47,691 bases of DNA, taken from positions 1 to 47,691 of the IMG/VR virus record IMGVR_UViG_3300010885_034283. One strand, 5' to 3'. This document shows, in pieces, positions 1-8,606 of this stretch. Within the stretch, counting starts at the first letter, position 1. Each line of letters opens with the position of its first letter. A model generated the notes under the pieces. It worked only from the letters and a program-made list of their open reading frames with translations, did not search any database and was not told the origin of the DNA. The position numbers and the translations under genes were made by a program. The DNA is from a virus.

Positions 1-294
1 AAAAGACGTGCAAGCGATTGCACACGTTTAGTGTATGTGTTAGCGTATGTATACTAAATCGCCGTTGTTATAAAGACGCAACTCGAGGTACCGGACAACC
101 GCCTCTGTAATTGTTGTAACGCTAAGTGCTGTCAGAACTCAGATGAAGCTTTCTTTGCCCTGTGCGGGCAAAGTGTGACCATAGAATCTAGATGAAACTT
201 ACTATCGCTTCGCTCTCGTTTATATTAGTAGAAGAAAAATCATTGCTGAGCGCATAGCGAAAGCAATAGACTTACGCAGTAAGTCTTGAATGGG
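1..294. other. Non-coding, hairpin-rich intergenic region
   Basis: No convincing gene is seen; every reading frame is interrupted. The stretch contains several short perfect stems: 8-23 (GTGCAA/TTGCAC with a GCGA loop), 85-105 (GAGG/CCTC enclosing CGG/CCG with an ACAA loop), 153-173 (CTTTGCCC/GGGCAAAG), 242-267 and 268-286. An 11-base near-repeat AGATGAARCTT occurs at 141-151 and 190-200. The right part probably ends transcription of the minus-strand gp26 operon. The left part could hold a structured RNA or processed leader, but nothing in the sequence proves it. Confidence 0.5.
231..286 (-). terminator. Probable terminator of the gp26 operon
   Basis: Read on the minus strand, an 8-bp stem (AGACTTAC/GTAAGTCT, loop of 3) begins 8 bases after the stop codon of the 62-residue gene. 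A second stem (ATTGCT/AGCAAT, with an inner CGC/GCG) follows directly and leads into GATTTTTCTTC. A stem followed by a T-rich run is the form of a factor-independent terminator, though the T run is interrupted. Confidence 0.55.
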
Positions 295-483
295 TTAGAA
301 CATTGGCATGCCTGACTTCTTGGTGTTCTCCAAGTTGTCTTTGATAATTTCTGAAATGATTTCGCGTTCTTCTCGACTGAGTATCATTGCGTCTTCATAT
401 GATAAACCTCCACGCATCCACCAACTAAAACGCAACGCTTCTTCTCTAATGGCTCGTGACTCTTTCTCGTAACCCTCGATCAT
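295..483 (-). CDS. Small baseplate hub assembly-type protein following gp26
   Basis: A 62-residue protein, mostly helical in appearance and charged, with a conserved-looking core SWWMRGGLSYEDAMILSREE. It begins 26 bases after the gp26 stop on the same strand, so the two are co-transcribed. From memory, T4-like phages of marine bacteria carry a small protein of this kind immediately after gp26, often labelled a baseplate hub assembly catalyst (gp51-like). The resemblance to T4 gp51 itself, which is far longer, is not visible here. A role as chaperone or partner of gp26 in hub assembly is inferred from position. The start is the only ATG giving a full-length product. Confidence 0.6.
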   Translation of the reverse strand: MIEGYEKESRAIREEALRFSWWMRGGLSYEDAMILSREEREIISEIIKDNLENTKKSGMPMF

Positions 484-509
484 ACGAGAAATTGCGTCAT
501 TGTCTAATG

Positions 510-1367
510 TCAGGAGCCGGTTGCGAAAAAACTTGCGTAGTCAAATGTGATTGTGATAGTGAATGGCTTTTTGCATTCCATGCAACTGACAGGCACAGGT
601 TTGACGTTGGCTTCCATGGCCATTTCAGTTAGTCGTGTTTGAATCAGTCGCACAATCTTGCTGTCTGTTTGTTCAAAGAATTCACGGATAAATGCTTCGT
701 CGGTCACTTCCTGATCTTCTACTGTGATTGAAGTAGTACTGGATACTAGGCCGTCGATGTTCAGCTGATTTAGTTTGGTCATGCTTTCATTGAACATTTT
801 GGTTTTTAGTTCAGGGTCTGAATCATCTGTAACAATGCTCATGATGCGCTGTTCTTCAAAGCGCAGTTGATTATTTTGATTCACTGCAAAATATCTTTGT
901 GGTTTCAACACAATTTTTAGATCATTGCTTTCCACAGGAATATCAAAGTCCGGGCATTTCATTCCGTCACTTACTGTGCGCAAGTCAATTGCATAATCAT
1001 TGCTTTCATTGCAGTGCGGGCATTGTCCGCCAAAATCCATGCGGTGTCCGTAGCTGGCGATGCGAATAGCAATCAGCACAGGGTCCACATCAATGCTAGG
1101 CATGTCCCATGCATTTTTAATGTTTGGGCAACAGCTTTGTATAACACCCACAACACCAGATCCATTCAACAACGCATCAGGAGTGCGAAGCAAGATTTCG
1201 TCTTTTGTGGTCATTGGGTAGACAGGAATCTCCATATTTTCAGGCATGTCCAGTGAACCTTCTGGCCACCAGCGCCCAAGACTTGGTAGTGCAAGATAAA
1301 TTGCGGGTTGTCTAAAATGTTTTGCTAGCGGATTTGATGCAGGTGCTTTGACGGATTTAGTGTCCAT
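510..1367 (-). CDS. gp26: Baseplate hub protein gp26-like
   Basis: A 285-residue protein of the T4 baseplate hub gp26 family (T4_baseplate). The N-terminal part contains a conserved-looking AIYLALPSLGRWWP stretch, followed by a region on membership of the hub (MTTKDEILLRTPDALLNG). Two CxxC pairs, CPHCNES near residue 115 and CMECKKP near residue 263, could bind one zinc ion. In T4, gp26 is needed to assemble the central hub of the baseplate. It is divergent from the tape measure gene, with a 70-base intergenic region holding late-type boxes in both directions. The ATG at 1367 is preceded by AGGATC. Family assignment is firm; the zinc role is inferred. Confidence 0.85.
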   Translation of the reverse strand: MDTKSVKAPASNPLAKHFRQPAIYLALPSLGRWWPEGSLDMPENMEIPVYPMTTKDEILLRTPDALLNGSGVVGVIQSCCPNIKNAWDMPSIDVDPVLIAIRIASYGHRMDFGGQCPHCNESNDYAIDLRTVSDGMKCPDFDIPVESNDLKIVLKPQRYFAVNQNNQLRFEEQRIMSIVTDDSDPELKTKMFNESMTKLNQLNIDGLVSSTTSITVEDQEVTDEAFIREFFEQTDSKIVRLIQTRLTEMAMEANVKPVPVSCMECKKPFTITITFDYASFFATGS

Positions 1368-1377
1368 ATATTGATCC

Positions 1378-1385
1378 TATAAATA
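1378..1385 (+). promoter_or_regulatory. Late promoter box TATAAATA (tape measure)
   Basis: Exact match to the T4 late promoter box, 52 bases before the tape measure ATG. A weaker divergent box, GTTAAATA, lies on the minus strand at 1402-1409 in front of gp26. Confidence 0.8.
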
Positions 1386-1437
1386 TAATTGAGTACATGT
1401 GTATTTAACCGTAAAGAAATAACCCAAGAGAAAAAAT

Positions 1438-4400
1438 ATGGCCGCAGAAGGAATGACACCCGAACAAGAAATGATGATGAAAGCTCTATTTGAGGCTTTT
1501 GGAAAACTTCGTGGTGAGACAGACGCAACTACCAAGAAAATCAAAGAAATTGGTGATGCTGGATTAACTGCGGCTGAGCTAGACATTGAGTTGCGCAAAC
1601 TCAGCACAGATCTAAAACAAAAAACCAAGCCAGAATTTGGTTCATTCTTCAAAGAACTGGCCACAGGCAAAAGCACCTTCAAGAGCATGCAGGCTGATAT
1701 TGATCGACTGTCAGAAGCCGCAAAACATGCAACCAGTGAATTTGATAAAGCGGCATTAGAAACCAAACGAGACGAATTACAAGCACAAGAAGCTAGAAAT
1801 CAAGCACGTGCATCAGTGACAACTGGTGCAGTAGAAATGAGTAAGACTCTGGCCAGCGGTGCCACCAAAGCCGTTGGCGGACTAATCAAAGGATTACAAT
1901 CCAATGCATCTGGAACAGAGCTAGCATCTGGGTTGATGAATGCCAGTATAGATGTTGCTGCCGGTGCAGGTAAAGCACTTGGTGGCGTCATGTCTGGTGT
2001 AGGTGGTGCGTTATCGGCGTTACCTGGGCCAGCCAAGTTTGTTGGAATAGGACTTCAGGTATTGGGCACTGTAACTGGTGCCGCATCTGACGCCATGGGC
2101 AAGCTGGCCAAATTTGGCGTTGAAGTACTGAGCAAAGAAGTAGAAAAAACAGTTGGCGCATTCAATGCTATGAGTGCCAGCGGCGCAATATTTGCCGACG
2201 GTATGACTGGTATGCGAAATGCGGCATCAGGAGCAGGACTCACGATTGAACAGTTTTCAAAAGTAGTTAGTGCAAATAGTGAACTAATTGGTTCGTCAGG
2301 GCTTGGTGTTGTAGAAGGTGCTAAACAGATTGGTAGAGTTGGGCAACAGCTTAAAAACAGTGGTGTGCAAGATCAGTTATTGAAACTAGGGTATAGTTTT
2401 GAAGAACAGGCAGCACTCACAGCAGAAACCATGGCCAACATGCGTAAAGCAGGCGGTGGTAAACTAGACGACAAAAAAGTAGCAGAACAAACAGCCAAGT
2501 ATGCAGAAAATCTAAGACTCATTAGTTCTATTACTGGTGAGGATGCTAAAAAGAAAATGGCTGCAATACAGCAGGAAAATGCTGTGCTTGCATTCCAACA
2601 AAAAGTAGCTGGCATGAGTCAAGAGCAACGTGCTCAACTTGACGCGGCCATGGCAACTATGACAGATCAGGAAAAGAAAAATTTCCGCGACCGCATGGTG
2701 TTTGGTGAAGTTATCAATAAAGAAGGTGCAATCTATGAAGCAACCATTGATGGAGCAAGAGCTAAAGGCGAGGCAGCATTCAAACTAGCTGAACAAGGTA
2801 ACCTCACAGCAACATCAAATGCAGATCTTAATCAACAGTACGGTGAACAAATCAAACAAAGTATTCTAGGTCAACAAGCACTGGGTGTTGCTGCCTACTC
2901 AGGCGCAGAGTCTGTTAAAGGTGCCGCGCAAGCAATGGCTGACGCATTGACACAAGCAAACACCTACACAGCAGAAGGTGTAGAAGCCGCAAAGAAAAAT
3001 ACAGAAGCCGCAAAAACTACGTCAGACGCACTGACAAACAGTGTGATCGGTGCCGAAAAAGCCGCACAAGATTTGAAACTTGCACTGCAAGATCTGCTAA
3101 CGCCAGCCATTGCAAAGTTTGCTGAAGTAAGCAAAGCAATGCTTGAAAGTGTAAGAACTGCAATCAATGAACTTGGATTAGGAGCAGGTAGCAAACAAGC
3201 TGGTAAATCTCAAATTGACCAGCAAGACGACGAAAACTGGAAGAAGATGAAATGGTACCAGAAAGCAGAGTCTGGTGCCGCCCGGGGTATTGAAAAAGCT
3301 GGAGCAGTAACTGATACATTAACTGGTGGGTTGATGAGTGGTCTGCTACAAGCTATGACTGGTAAAACAGTTGACGATGTAAGAAAAGAGCGGGTTGATG
3401 CAGAAACTGCATATTTTAAGAAAAACGGATATGCACGTGGTGGTATAGCATCAGGTCCTGAAAGTGGCTATGCAGTGGCATTGCACGGAGAGGAAGCAGT
3501 TATTCCTACTGTGGGCGGCAAGGTACCATTGGACGTTAGTATACCTAGCATTGACCCAATGGCATTGGCAGAAGCACAAAAAAATACAATTACAGAAACA
3601 TTGAACTCAGGCTTTGGTAGCATGGGTTCAACAATGACATCTAGTTTGAGTAAAACGTTTGACATGGTCAAACCAACACCCGGCGAAGGTAAGGGCAATA
3701 CAAATACTGGCAGCTTTGACAAAATGTTTGCAGCCATGAGACAGCCAGTTAACTTTGAAGCCACTGATTTTGGCAGCAAGTTGTTTGATGACTTCCAAGT
3801 TGGATCCAAGCTAACAACCAGCACAATGCTGGCAGACCTCGACAAAACAAGAAGCTTGAATCAATCAAACTTTGATGAACAGTTTGCTCAAACTAGATCA
3901 TTGTTTGGTCAGCAGTTAGACAACAATAGCAAACTAGTAAACGTACAACTAGACAGCCTGAGCAAGCAAGACATGGCCCGCATGGAATCGTTGCAGGTAG
4001 AACGGTTGGCTCGCAAGAGCATGACAGACGAACAGTTTGCAGACTGGAAGCGCAAGACAGCAGAAAAAGCTAGTACTGCAAAAACTAAAGGCAGTGATAA
4101 AAAAGACGAGCCAAACTTTTTAGAAAAGATGGGACTAAACAGTGGCACAGCAGTGGGCGCGGCCATTGGCACAATGTTACTTCCAGGACTTGGTACCATA
4201 CTTGGCGGGGGTATTGGCACACTGGTTGAAAATGTCACAGCCAAAGACAACAAAGAAAAAGGTGTGTTAGGCGGACTAGTAGACTCAGCCAAAAGCTTCT
4301 TTAACATTGGTAACACTCAACCTGTTACAGGCAAGCAGTCAGAAACATTTACCATCAACGGCAAGCCTGCAAGCAAGGAACAGTTTGACAAGTACATGAA

Positions 4401-4878
4401 AGACAATCCTGAACTTGCACAGCTGATGGGCAAGGCACAGGGACTCAACAAAGACAATGCAGGCAAAGATCCTGTGAGTGGTGCAATGGACAGCATCAAG
4501 AATGCGTTCTCTGACAAAGGCATCATTGGAGACTTTGCTAGTAAAAACAAAGATCTACTGACCGGCGCAGGCGCTGGCTTTATGGTAGGCGGCCCAATGG
4601 GTGCAGTGGTAGGCGGCCTTGCAGGGCAAGTGGCAGCAATGACAGATGCAATGAAACCAGTTGCTCCTAAAAAAGAAGAAGCCAAATCAGACGATACCAA
4701 ACTTGCCAAGCAGGATAAGCCTCGAGCAGAAGCAAGCCCAGAAATGAAAACACTAACAGACAACATGAGCCAGCTGGTGATGATCAGCCAAAAGCAAATA
4801 GAACAACAACGTGAAATGATTGACACACTGGGCAGACATAAAGACATTGCTGAACGTCATTATCAATCGAGTTTGTAA
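1438..4878 (+). CDS. Tail tape measure protein (gp29 role)
   Basis: An 1146-residue protein rich in Ala, Lys, Gln and Thr with long coiled-coil stretches, typical of a tape measure that sets tail length and is released during DNA ejection. Hydrophobic segments occur near residues 180-215. Two glycine-zipper-like membrane segments lie near residues 902-930 and 1043-1070. Near residue 665 is ARGGIASGPESGYAVALHGE, a motif common in the C-terminal part of tape measures. The protein is about twice the length of T4 gp29 (590), so a longer tail than T4 would be expected if length scales as usual. Direct similarity to gp29 is not obvious; the call rests on composition, size and position beside hub and portal genes. 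Confidence 0.8.
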   Translation: MAAEGMTPEQEMMMKALFEAFGKLRGETDATTKKIKEIGDAGLTAAELDIELRKLSTDLKQKTKPEFGSFFKELATGKSTFKSMQADIDRLSEAAKHATSEFDKAALETKRDELQAQEARNQARASVTTGAVEMSKTLASGATKAVGGLIKGLQSNASGTELASGLMNASIDVAAGAGKALGGVMSGVGGALSALPGPAKFVGIGLQVLGTVTGAASDAMGKLAKFGVEVLSKEVEKTVGAFNAMSASGAIFADGMTGMRNAASGAGLTIEQFSKVVSANSELIGSSGLGVVEGAKQIGRVGQQLKNSGVQDQLLKLGYSFEEQAALTAETMANMRKAGGGKLDDKKVAEQTAKYAENLRLISSITGEDAKKKMAAIQQENAVLAFQQKVAGMSQEQRAQLDAAMATMTDQEKKNFRDRMVFGEVINKEGAIYEATIDGARAKGEAAFKLAEQGNLTATSNADLNQQYGEQIKQSILGQQALGVAAYSGAESVKGAAQAMADALTQANTYTAEGVEAAKKNTEAAKTTSDALTNSVIGAEKAAQDLKLALQDLLTPAIAKFAEVSKAMLESVRTAINELGLGAGSKQAGKSQIDQQDDENWKKMKWYQKAESGAARGIEKAGAVTDTLTGGLMSGLLQAMTGKTVDDVRKERVDAETAYFKKNGYARGGIASGPESGYAVALHGEEAVIPTVGGKVPLDVSIPSIDPMALAEAQKNTITETLNSGFGSMGSTMTSSLSKTFDMVKPTPGEGKGNTNTGSFDKMFAAMRQPVNFEATDFGSKLFDDFQVGSKLTTSTMLADLDKTRSLNQSNFDEQFAQTRSLFGQQLDNNSKLVNVQLDSLSKQDMARMESLQVERLARKSMTDEQFADWKRKTAEKASTAKTKGSDKKDEPNFLEKMGLNSGTAVGAAIGTMLLPGLGTILGGGIGTLVENVTAKDNKEKGVLGGLVDSAKSFFNIGNTQPVTGKQSETFTINGKPASKEQFDKYMKDNPELAQLMGKAQGLNKDNAGKDPVSGAMDSIKNAFSDKGIIGDFASKNKDLLTGAGAGFMVGGPMGAVVGGLAGQVAAMTDAMKPVAPKKEEAKSDDTKLAKQDKPRAEASPEMKTLTDNMSQLVMISQKQIEQQREMIDTLGRHKDIAERHYQSSL

Positions 4879-4884
4879 TCTAGG

Positions 4885-4892
4885 GTTAAATA
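4885..4892 (+). promoter_or_regulatory. Late promoter-like box GTTAAATA (portal)
   Basis: Six of eight matches to TATAAATA with an intact TAAATA core, 23 bases before the portal ATG. Confidence 0.55.
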
Positions 4893-4915
4893 TAACACAC
4901 TAGGGAATCCCAATA

Positions 4916-6637
4916 ATGTCATGGAAAAAATACTTTAAGGCGCCAACGCCGGCCAGCAACTTCAGTCCAATATCTGGAAGAGAACAGCCAGTCAACCCCG
5001 ATTTTAGAAATTACCAAAGCCAATTGCCTGAAGTATACATTGGGCACCCAAATCGTGTAGAACGCTACAATCAGTACGAACAAATGGATATGGACAGTGA
5101 GGTCAATGCCGCACTGGACATTCTTGCGGAATTTTGTTCACAGCCAAATGAAGACAATGGCACACCATTTGACATCAGTTTCAAGGAACAACCTACTGAT
5201 AACGAAATCAAAATCATCAAAGAGCAGTTACAGCAGTGGGTGAGTCTAAACGAATTCAACAAGCGCATGTTCAAAATTGTGCGCAACACACTAAAGTACG
5301 GCGACCAAATTTTCCTGCGTGATCCAGAAACATTCAAACTGTTCTGGGTAGAAATGACCAAAGTTACCAAAGTTATTGTAAACGAAGCAGAAGGCAAAGA
5401 GCCCGAACAGTACCTGCTTAAAGATCTAAACATCAACTTTCAAAATTTGACAGTGACCGCAGTTGCAGCCAGTGACACATATACAAATCACCCACAAATG
5501 GGTGGCGCACAAGGCAGTTATGTGCAGTCTAACACACCATTTGCAGGTGGCAGTCGTTTTGCTCATGCCAAAAATGAAAGTGCAATTGAAGCACAGCACA
5601 TACTACACCTAAGCCTAACTGAAGGACTAGATGTATACTGGCCGTTTGGTATCAGTGTACTAGAAAACATTTTCAAAGTGTTCAAGCAAAAAGAACTGCT
5701 GGAAGACGCTATCATTATCTATCGTGTGCAACGTGCGCCAGAGCGTAGAATTTTCAAGATTGACGTGGGCAACATGCCAAGTCACATGGCCATGGCGTTT
5801 GTGGAACGTATCAAGAACGAAGTGCATCAGCGCCGTATACCCACACAAACAGGTGGTGGCACAAACATGATGGATGCCACATATAACCCACTCAGCACCA
5901 ACGAAGACTACTTTTTTCCTACCACAGCAGACGGTCGTGGATCTTCTGTAGAAACACTAGCAGGCGGTACTAACCTAGGTGAAATCACAGACCTGCGATT
6001 CTTTACCAACAAGCTGTTCCGTGGCCTGCGCATACCGTCCAGCTACTTACCCACAGGACTAGATGACGGTACAGCCAGCTTTACTGACGGTAAAGTAGGC
6101 ACAGCACTAATACAAGAATGGCGTTTCAACCAGTACTGCAAGCGACTGCAAGCGGCAATGGCACACAAGCTAGACGAAGAATTCAAGCTGTTTATGAAGT
6201 GGCGCGGTGTCAACATTGACGGACAGTTGTTTGATTTGATCTTTACTGAACCGCAAAACTTTGCACAGTATCGTCAGGCAGACGTGGACACTGCACGTAT
6301 CGCTACATTTACACAGCTAGAAGCACTGCCATACTTTAGCAAACGCTTCTTGCTCACACGCTATCTAGGCCTCACAGAAGCTGAAATGGCAGAAAACGAT
6401 CGTATGTGGGCAGAAGAACACGGCGAAGCAGAAAGCGCAGTGTCACAGGAAGGTGGCAGTGCATTGCGTAGCGTGGGTATCACACCTGGTGGTATCAGCG
6501 CAGACATTGAAAGCCTAGCACCGCCGCCCGAAGGCGGAGAAGCTGGCATGCCACCACCCGGGGCAGAAGGAGCACCACCTGTTGGAGGAGCACCGCCTGC
6601 CACACCAGGAACTGCCAGCCCAGTGGGCAGTGCCTAA
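4916..6637 (+). CDS. gp20: Portal vertex protein gp20
   Basis: A 573-residue T4-type portal (T4 gp20 is 524). The portal dodecamer initiates prohead assembly, docks the terminase and later joins the neck. Recognisable features are the N-terminal YNQYEQMDMDSEVNAALDIL segment, the wing/clip region with RAPERRIFKIDVGNMP near residue 275, and SSYLPTGLDDG near residue 378 before a C-terminal helical part. The last ~40 residues form a Pro/Gly/Ala-rich low-complexity tail (PPP, GGE and APP repeats), not a feature of T4 gp20. It follows the tape measure after 37 bases with its own late-type box. Identification is firm. Confidence 0.93.
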   Translation: MSWKKYFKAPTPASNFSPISGREQPVNPDFRNYQSQLPEVYIGHPNRVERYNQYEQMDMDSEVNAALDILAEFCSQPNEDNGTPFDISFKEQPTDNEIKIIKEQLQQWVSLNEFNKRMFKIVRNTLKYGDQIFLRDPETFKLFWVEMTKVTKVIVNEAEGKEPEQYLLKDLNINFQNLTVTAVAASDTYTNHPQMGGAQGSYVQSNTPFAGGSRFAHAKNESAIEAQHILHLSLTEGLDVYWPFGISVLENIFKVFKQKELLEDAIIIYRVQRAPERRIFKIDVGNMPSHMAMAFVERIKNEVHQRRIPTQTGGGTNMMDATYNPLSTNEDYFFPTTADGRGSSVETLAGGTNLGEITDLRFFTNKLFRGLRIPSSYLPTGLDDGTASFTDGKVGTALIQEWRFNQYCKRLQAAMAHKLDEEFKLFMKWRGVNIDGQLFDLIFTEPQNFAQYRQADVDTARIATFTQLEALPYFSKRFLLTRYLGLTEAEMAENDRMWAEEHGEAESAVSQEGGSALRSVGITPGGISADIESLAPPPEGGEAGMPPPGAEGAPPVGGAPPATPGTASPVGSA

Positions 6638-6650
6638 ATTGTACATTTTG

Positions 6651-6658
6651 GGTAAATA
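6651..6658 (+). promoter_or_regulatory. Late promoter-like box GGTAAATA
   Basis: TAAATA core ending only 5 bases before the ATG of the 77-residue gene. If used, the transcript would be leaderless or nearly so, or would serve genes further downstream. Confidence 0.4.
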
Positions 6659-6663
6659 ACAAT

Positions 6664-6897
6664 ATGTATATAACAGAATTTTGGGCACAAGACCCTGCAG
6701 GCTACAGAGACGAAAAACAAGACAATTCGCCTCTTAAAATCTCTGACCTGCGCAAAACTAGACTCACACTTGGCCAGTTGAATCGTTTACGTATGATGAA
6801 TGATGTACGTAAATTTGAGCACGACGGCAAGATGGAAGATCTTAAAAAACAATACTCTGCACCAGCTGCCGGCGAAGGCGCACCGGCCAGTCTCTAA
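6664..6897 (+). CDS. Small conserved protein between portal and prohead core genes
   Basis: A 77-residue protein of unknown function. The middle part (LRKTRLTLGQLNRLRMMNDVR, then KFEHDGKMEDLKKQY) is basic and likely a helical hairpin; the C terminus is Ala/Gly-rich. In T4 the short genes 67 and 68 lie between 20 and 21. This protein lacks the acidic tail of gp67, and the next gene fits gp67 better. It may therefore be a prohead core component in the gp68 position, but no residue-level evidence supports that. A terminator-like hairpin follows at 6919-6942, separating it from the next gene. Confidence 0.65.
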   Translation: MYITEFWAQDPAGYRDEKQDNSPLKISDLRKTRLTLGQLNRLRMMNDVRKFEHDGKMEDLKKQYSAPAAGEGAPASL

Positions 6898-6918
6898 TTA
6901 TCTTACAAAATTCTTCAA

Positions 6919-6942
6919 AAAACACCTATATTAGGTAGTTTT
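6919..6942 (+). terminator. Terminator-like hairpin before the prohead core gene
   Basis: Stem AAAAC-ACCTA / TAGGT-(A)-GTTTT with a TAT loop and one bulged A, ending in a T run. It lies just upstream of the late-type box TGTAAATA, so it would separate two transcription units. Confidence 0.5.
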
Positions 6943-6953
6943 CTGCGCAGTTA

Positions 6954-6961
6954 TGTAAATA
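6954..6961 (+). promoter_or_regulatory. Late promoter-like box TGTAAATA (prohead core)
   Basis: Seven of eight matches to TATAAATA, placed after a hairpin and 32 bases before the ATG of the gp67-like gene, whose ribosome site is AAAGGAG. Confidence 0.55.
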
Positions 6962-6993
6962 TCTTACAAGCTATATTACAAAGGAGTTCTCCA

Positions 6994-7938
6994 ATGAACA
7001 AATACGAACAACTCATTGAATACATCATCAATGATGAACAAGACAAGGCGAAAGCCTTATTCCACACCATCGTGGTTGAAAAGAGCCGCGACATCTATGA
7101 GAACATTATGGATGAGGAAAACTATGAAGAAGGCGTTGGCGGTAACCAGGTACATGGTTTAGCTGACGAAGTCATGGCCGATGAAGAAGGCATGCATGAA
7201 GCTGAAGCTGATGACGAAATGTCTGATGAAATGGGCGGCGAAGAAGAAATGGGCGGAGATGACATGGGCATGGGCGACGAAATGGGCGGCGAAGAAGCTC
7301 CTATTGAAGATCGCGTGATGGACCTGGAAGCCGCAATGGACGAATTGAAAGCTGAGTTTGACGCACTAATGAGCGACGAGCAAGGCGAAGAAGGCCATGA
7401 CGACATGGGCATGGGCGACGAAATGGGCGGAGATGACATGGGCGGCGAAGAAGAAGTCGAAGGCATGTACATGGAAGCTGAAGAAGACAAAGACGAAGAC
7501 GAAGAAGACGACGAAGAAGAAGTTGCTGAGTCTCGTCGTACCAAGTCTGAAGCTGAACGCATTCGTGAATACGTAGAAAAAGTATCTGGTGGCGCTGACA
7601 AAACTGAAGGCGGCGAAGTTGGTAAAGGTGGAACTACACCAATCAACAAGCAAAGCATTATTGCCAAGAAAAACGACATGGGCGGTACAACTGCCAACAT
7701 CGTTAAAGGTGGCAGTGAGCAAAACCCAGACGGCAAACAATACAAAGCACCAAGCAATGTGTATACAAAAGGTCAAGGCACACTAAAAGGTGCTGAGCGC
7801 AATGTAAACCAGCCAGGTGGCAACAAAGGTGCTCAAGACTATTACAACACAAAAGCAACTGCTAAAAAGCCAGAAGGTAGCACAACTGATGGTTCTGTGT
7901 CTGTAGATAAGCAAAGCATTCTTAAGAAAATTAAGTAA
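6994..7938 (+). CDS. Prohead core protein, gp67-like with long acidic extension
   Basis: A 314-residue, extremely acidic protein. The first ~45 residues (YEQLIEYIINDEQDKAKALF, then EKSRDIYENIMDE) match the pattern of T4 gp67: a short helix with LIExI...DxxxAxxLF followed by an acidic run. T4 gp67 is only 80 residues, so this copy has about 230 extra. The middle (residues ~60-180) is built of Met-Gly-Asp/Glu repeats. At DNA level, 29 bases at 7261-7289 recur exactly at 7402-7430. The C-terminal ~120 residues are Lys/Gly/Asn/Thr-rich and contain two related pieces, INKQSIIAKK and VDKQSILKKI. gp67 is part of the internal scaffold and is degraded by gp21. The position directly before gp21 supports the call. 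Confidence 0.7.
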   Translation: MNKYEQLIEYIINDEQDKAKALFHTIVVEKSRDIYENIMDEENYEEGVGGNQVHGLADEVMADEEGMHEAEADDEMSDEMGGEEEMGGDDMGMGDEMGGEEAPIEDRVMDLEAAMDELKAEFDALMSDEQGEEGHDDMGMGDEMGGDDMGGEEEVEGMYMEAEEDKDEDEEDDEEEVAESRRTKSEAERIREYVEKVSGGADKTEGGEVGKGGTTPINKQSIIAKKNDMGGTTANIVKGGSEQNPDGKQYKAPSNVYTKGQGTLKGAERNVNQPGGNKGAQDYYNTKATAKKPEGSTTDGSVSVDKQSILKKIK

Positions 7939-7954
7939 TTAGGGCACTTATAAT

Positions 7955-8596
7955 ATGGCTTCGTACCTAAGAGAGAATCTTACATTTGATGCGGCCCGTA
8001 TGGAGCTTCTAACAGAAGAAACCAACGACGGCAAAGGCGGTAAGAATCTCTATATGAAAGGGGTATTCATCGAAGGTGGCTTGAAAAACGCCAACCAACG
8101 TGTTTACCCTATTCACGAAATATCAAAAGCCGTAAGCACCATCAATGAGCAGATCAAAGGTGGCTATTCCGTATTGGGTGAAGTAGATCACCCAGATGAC
8201 TTGAAAATTAACCTTGACAGAGTTAGCCACATGATCACTGACATGTGGATGGACGGTCATTGTGGTTACGGAAAATTAAAAGTGTTACCGACTCCAATGG
8301 GTAACCTGGTTAAAACCATGTTGGAAAGCGGAGTCAAACTAGGTGTGAGCAGTCGCGGATCAGGTAATGTAAGCGAAGGCTCGGGACATGTGAGTGATTT
8401 TGAAATAATCACGGTGGATGTGGTCGCCCAACCATCCGCTCCTCATGCATATCCTCATGCAATCTACGAAGGCATGATGAATATGCGCAACGGTCATAGG
8501 GTGTTGGAAATCGCTGGCGAGGCTGGCGGAAATCAACGAGTACAAAAGTATTTGAAAGAGCAGGTAACTCGCTTGATCAAAGACTTGAAACTATAG
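7955..8596 (+). CDS. gp21: Prohead core serine protease gp21
   Basis: A 213-residue homologue of T4 gp21, the protease that matures the prohead by cutting scaffold, capsid and internal proteins, usually after (L/I)-x-E. The catalytic pattern is visible: His79 in GEVDHPDD, Ser132/133 in GVSSRGSG, and a likely third residue Asp155 in TVDVVAQPS. The length is close to T4 gp21 (212). It starts 16 bases after the prohead core gene and lies 10 bases before the scaffold gene, the standard 67-21-22-23 order. Its cleavage preference matters for the candidate internal proteins elsewhere in this window. Confidence 0.93.
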   Translation: MASYLRENLTFDAARMELLTEETNDGKGGKNLYMKGVFIEGGLKNANQRVYPIHEISKAVSTINEQIKGGYSVLGEVDHPDDLKINLDRVSHMITDMWMDGHCGYGKLKVLPTPMGNLVKTMLESGVKLGVSSRGSGNVSEGSGHVSDFEIITVDVVAQPSAPHAYPHAIYEGMMNMRNGHRVLEIAGEAGGNQRVQKYLKEQVTRLIKDLKL

Positions 8597-8606
8597 GAGA
8601 TAGGTA

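Noticed and set aside
7122-7757. Minus-strand frame of 211 codons rich in Ser and Pro
   Set aside because: It is the antisense of the Asp/Glu/Gly repeat of the prohead core gene; repetitive codon use alone keeps it open.
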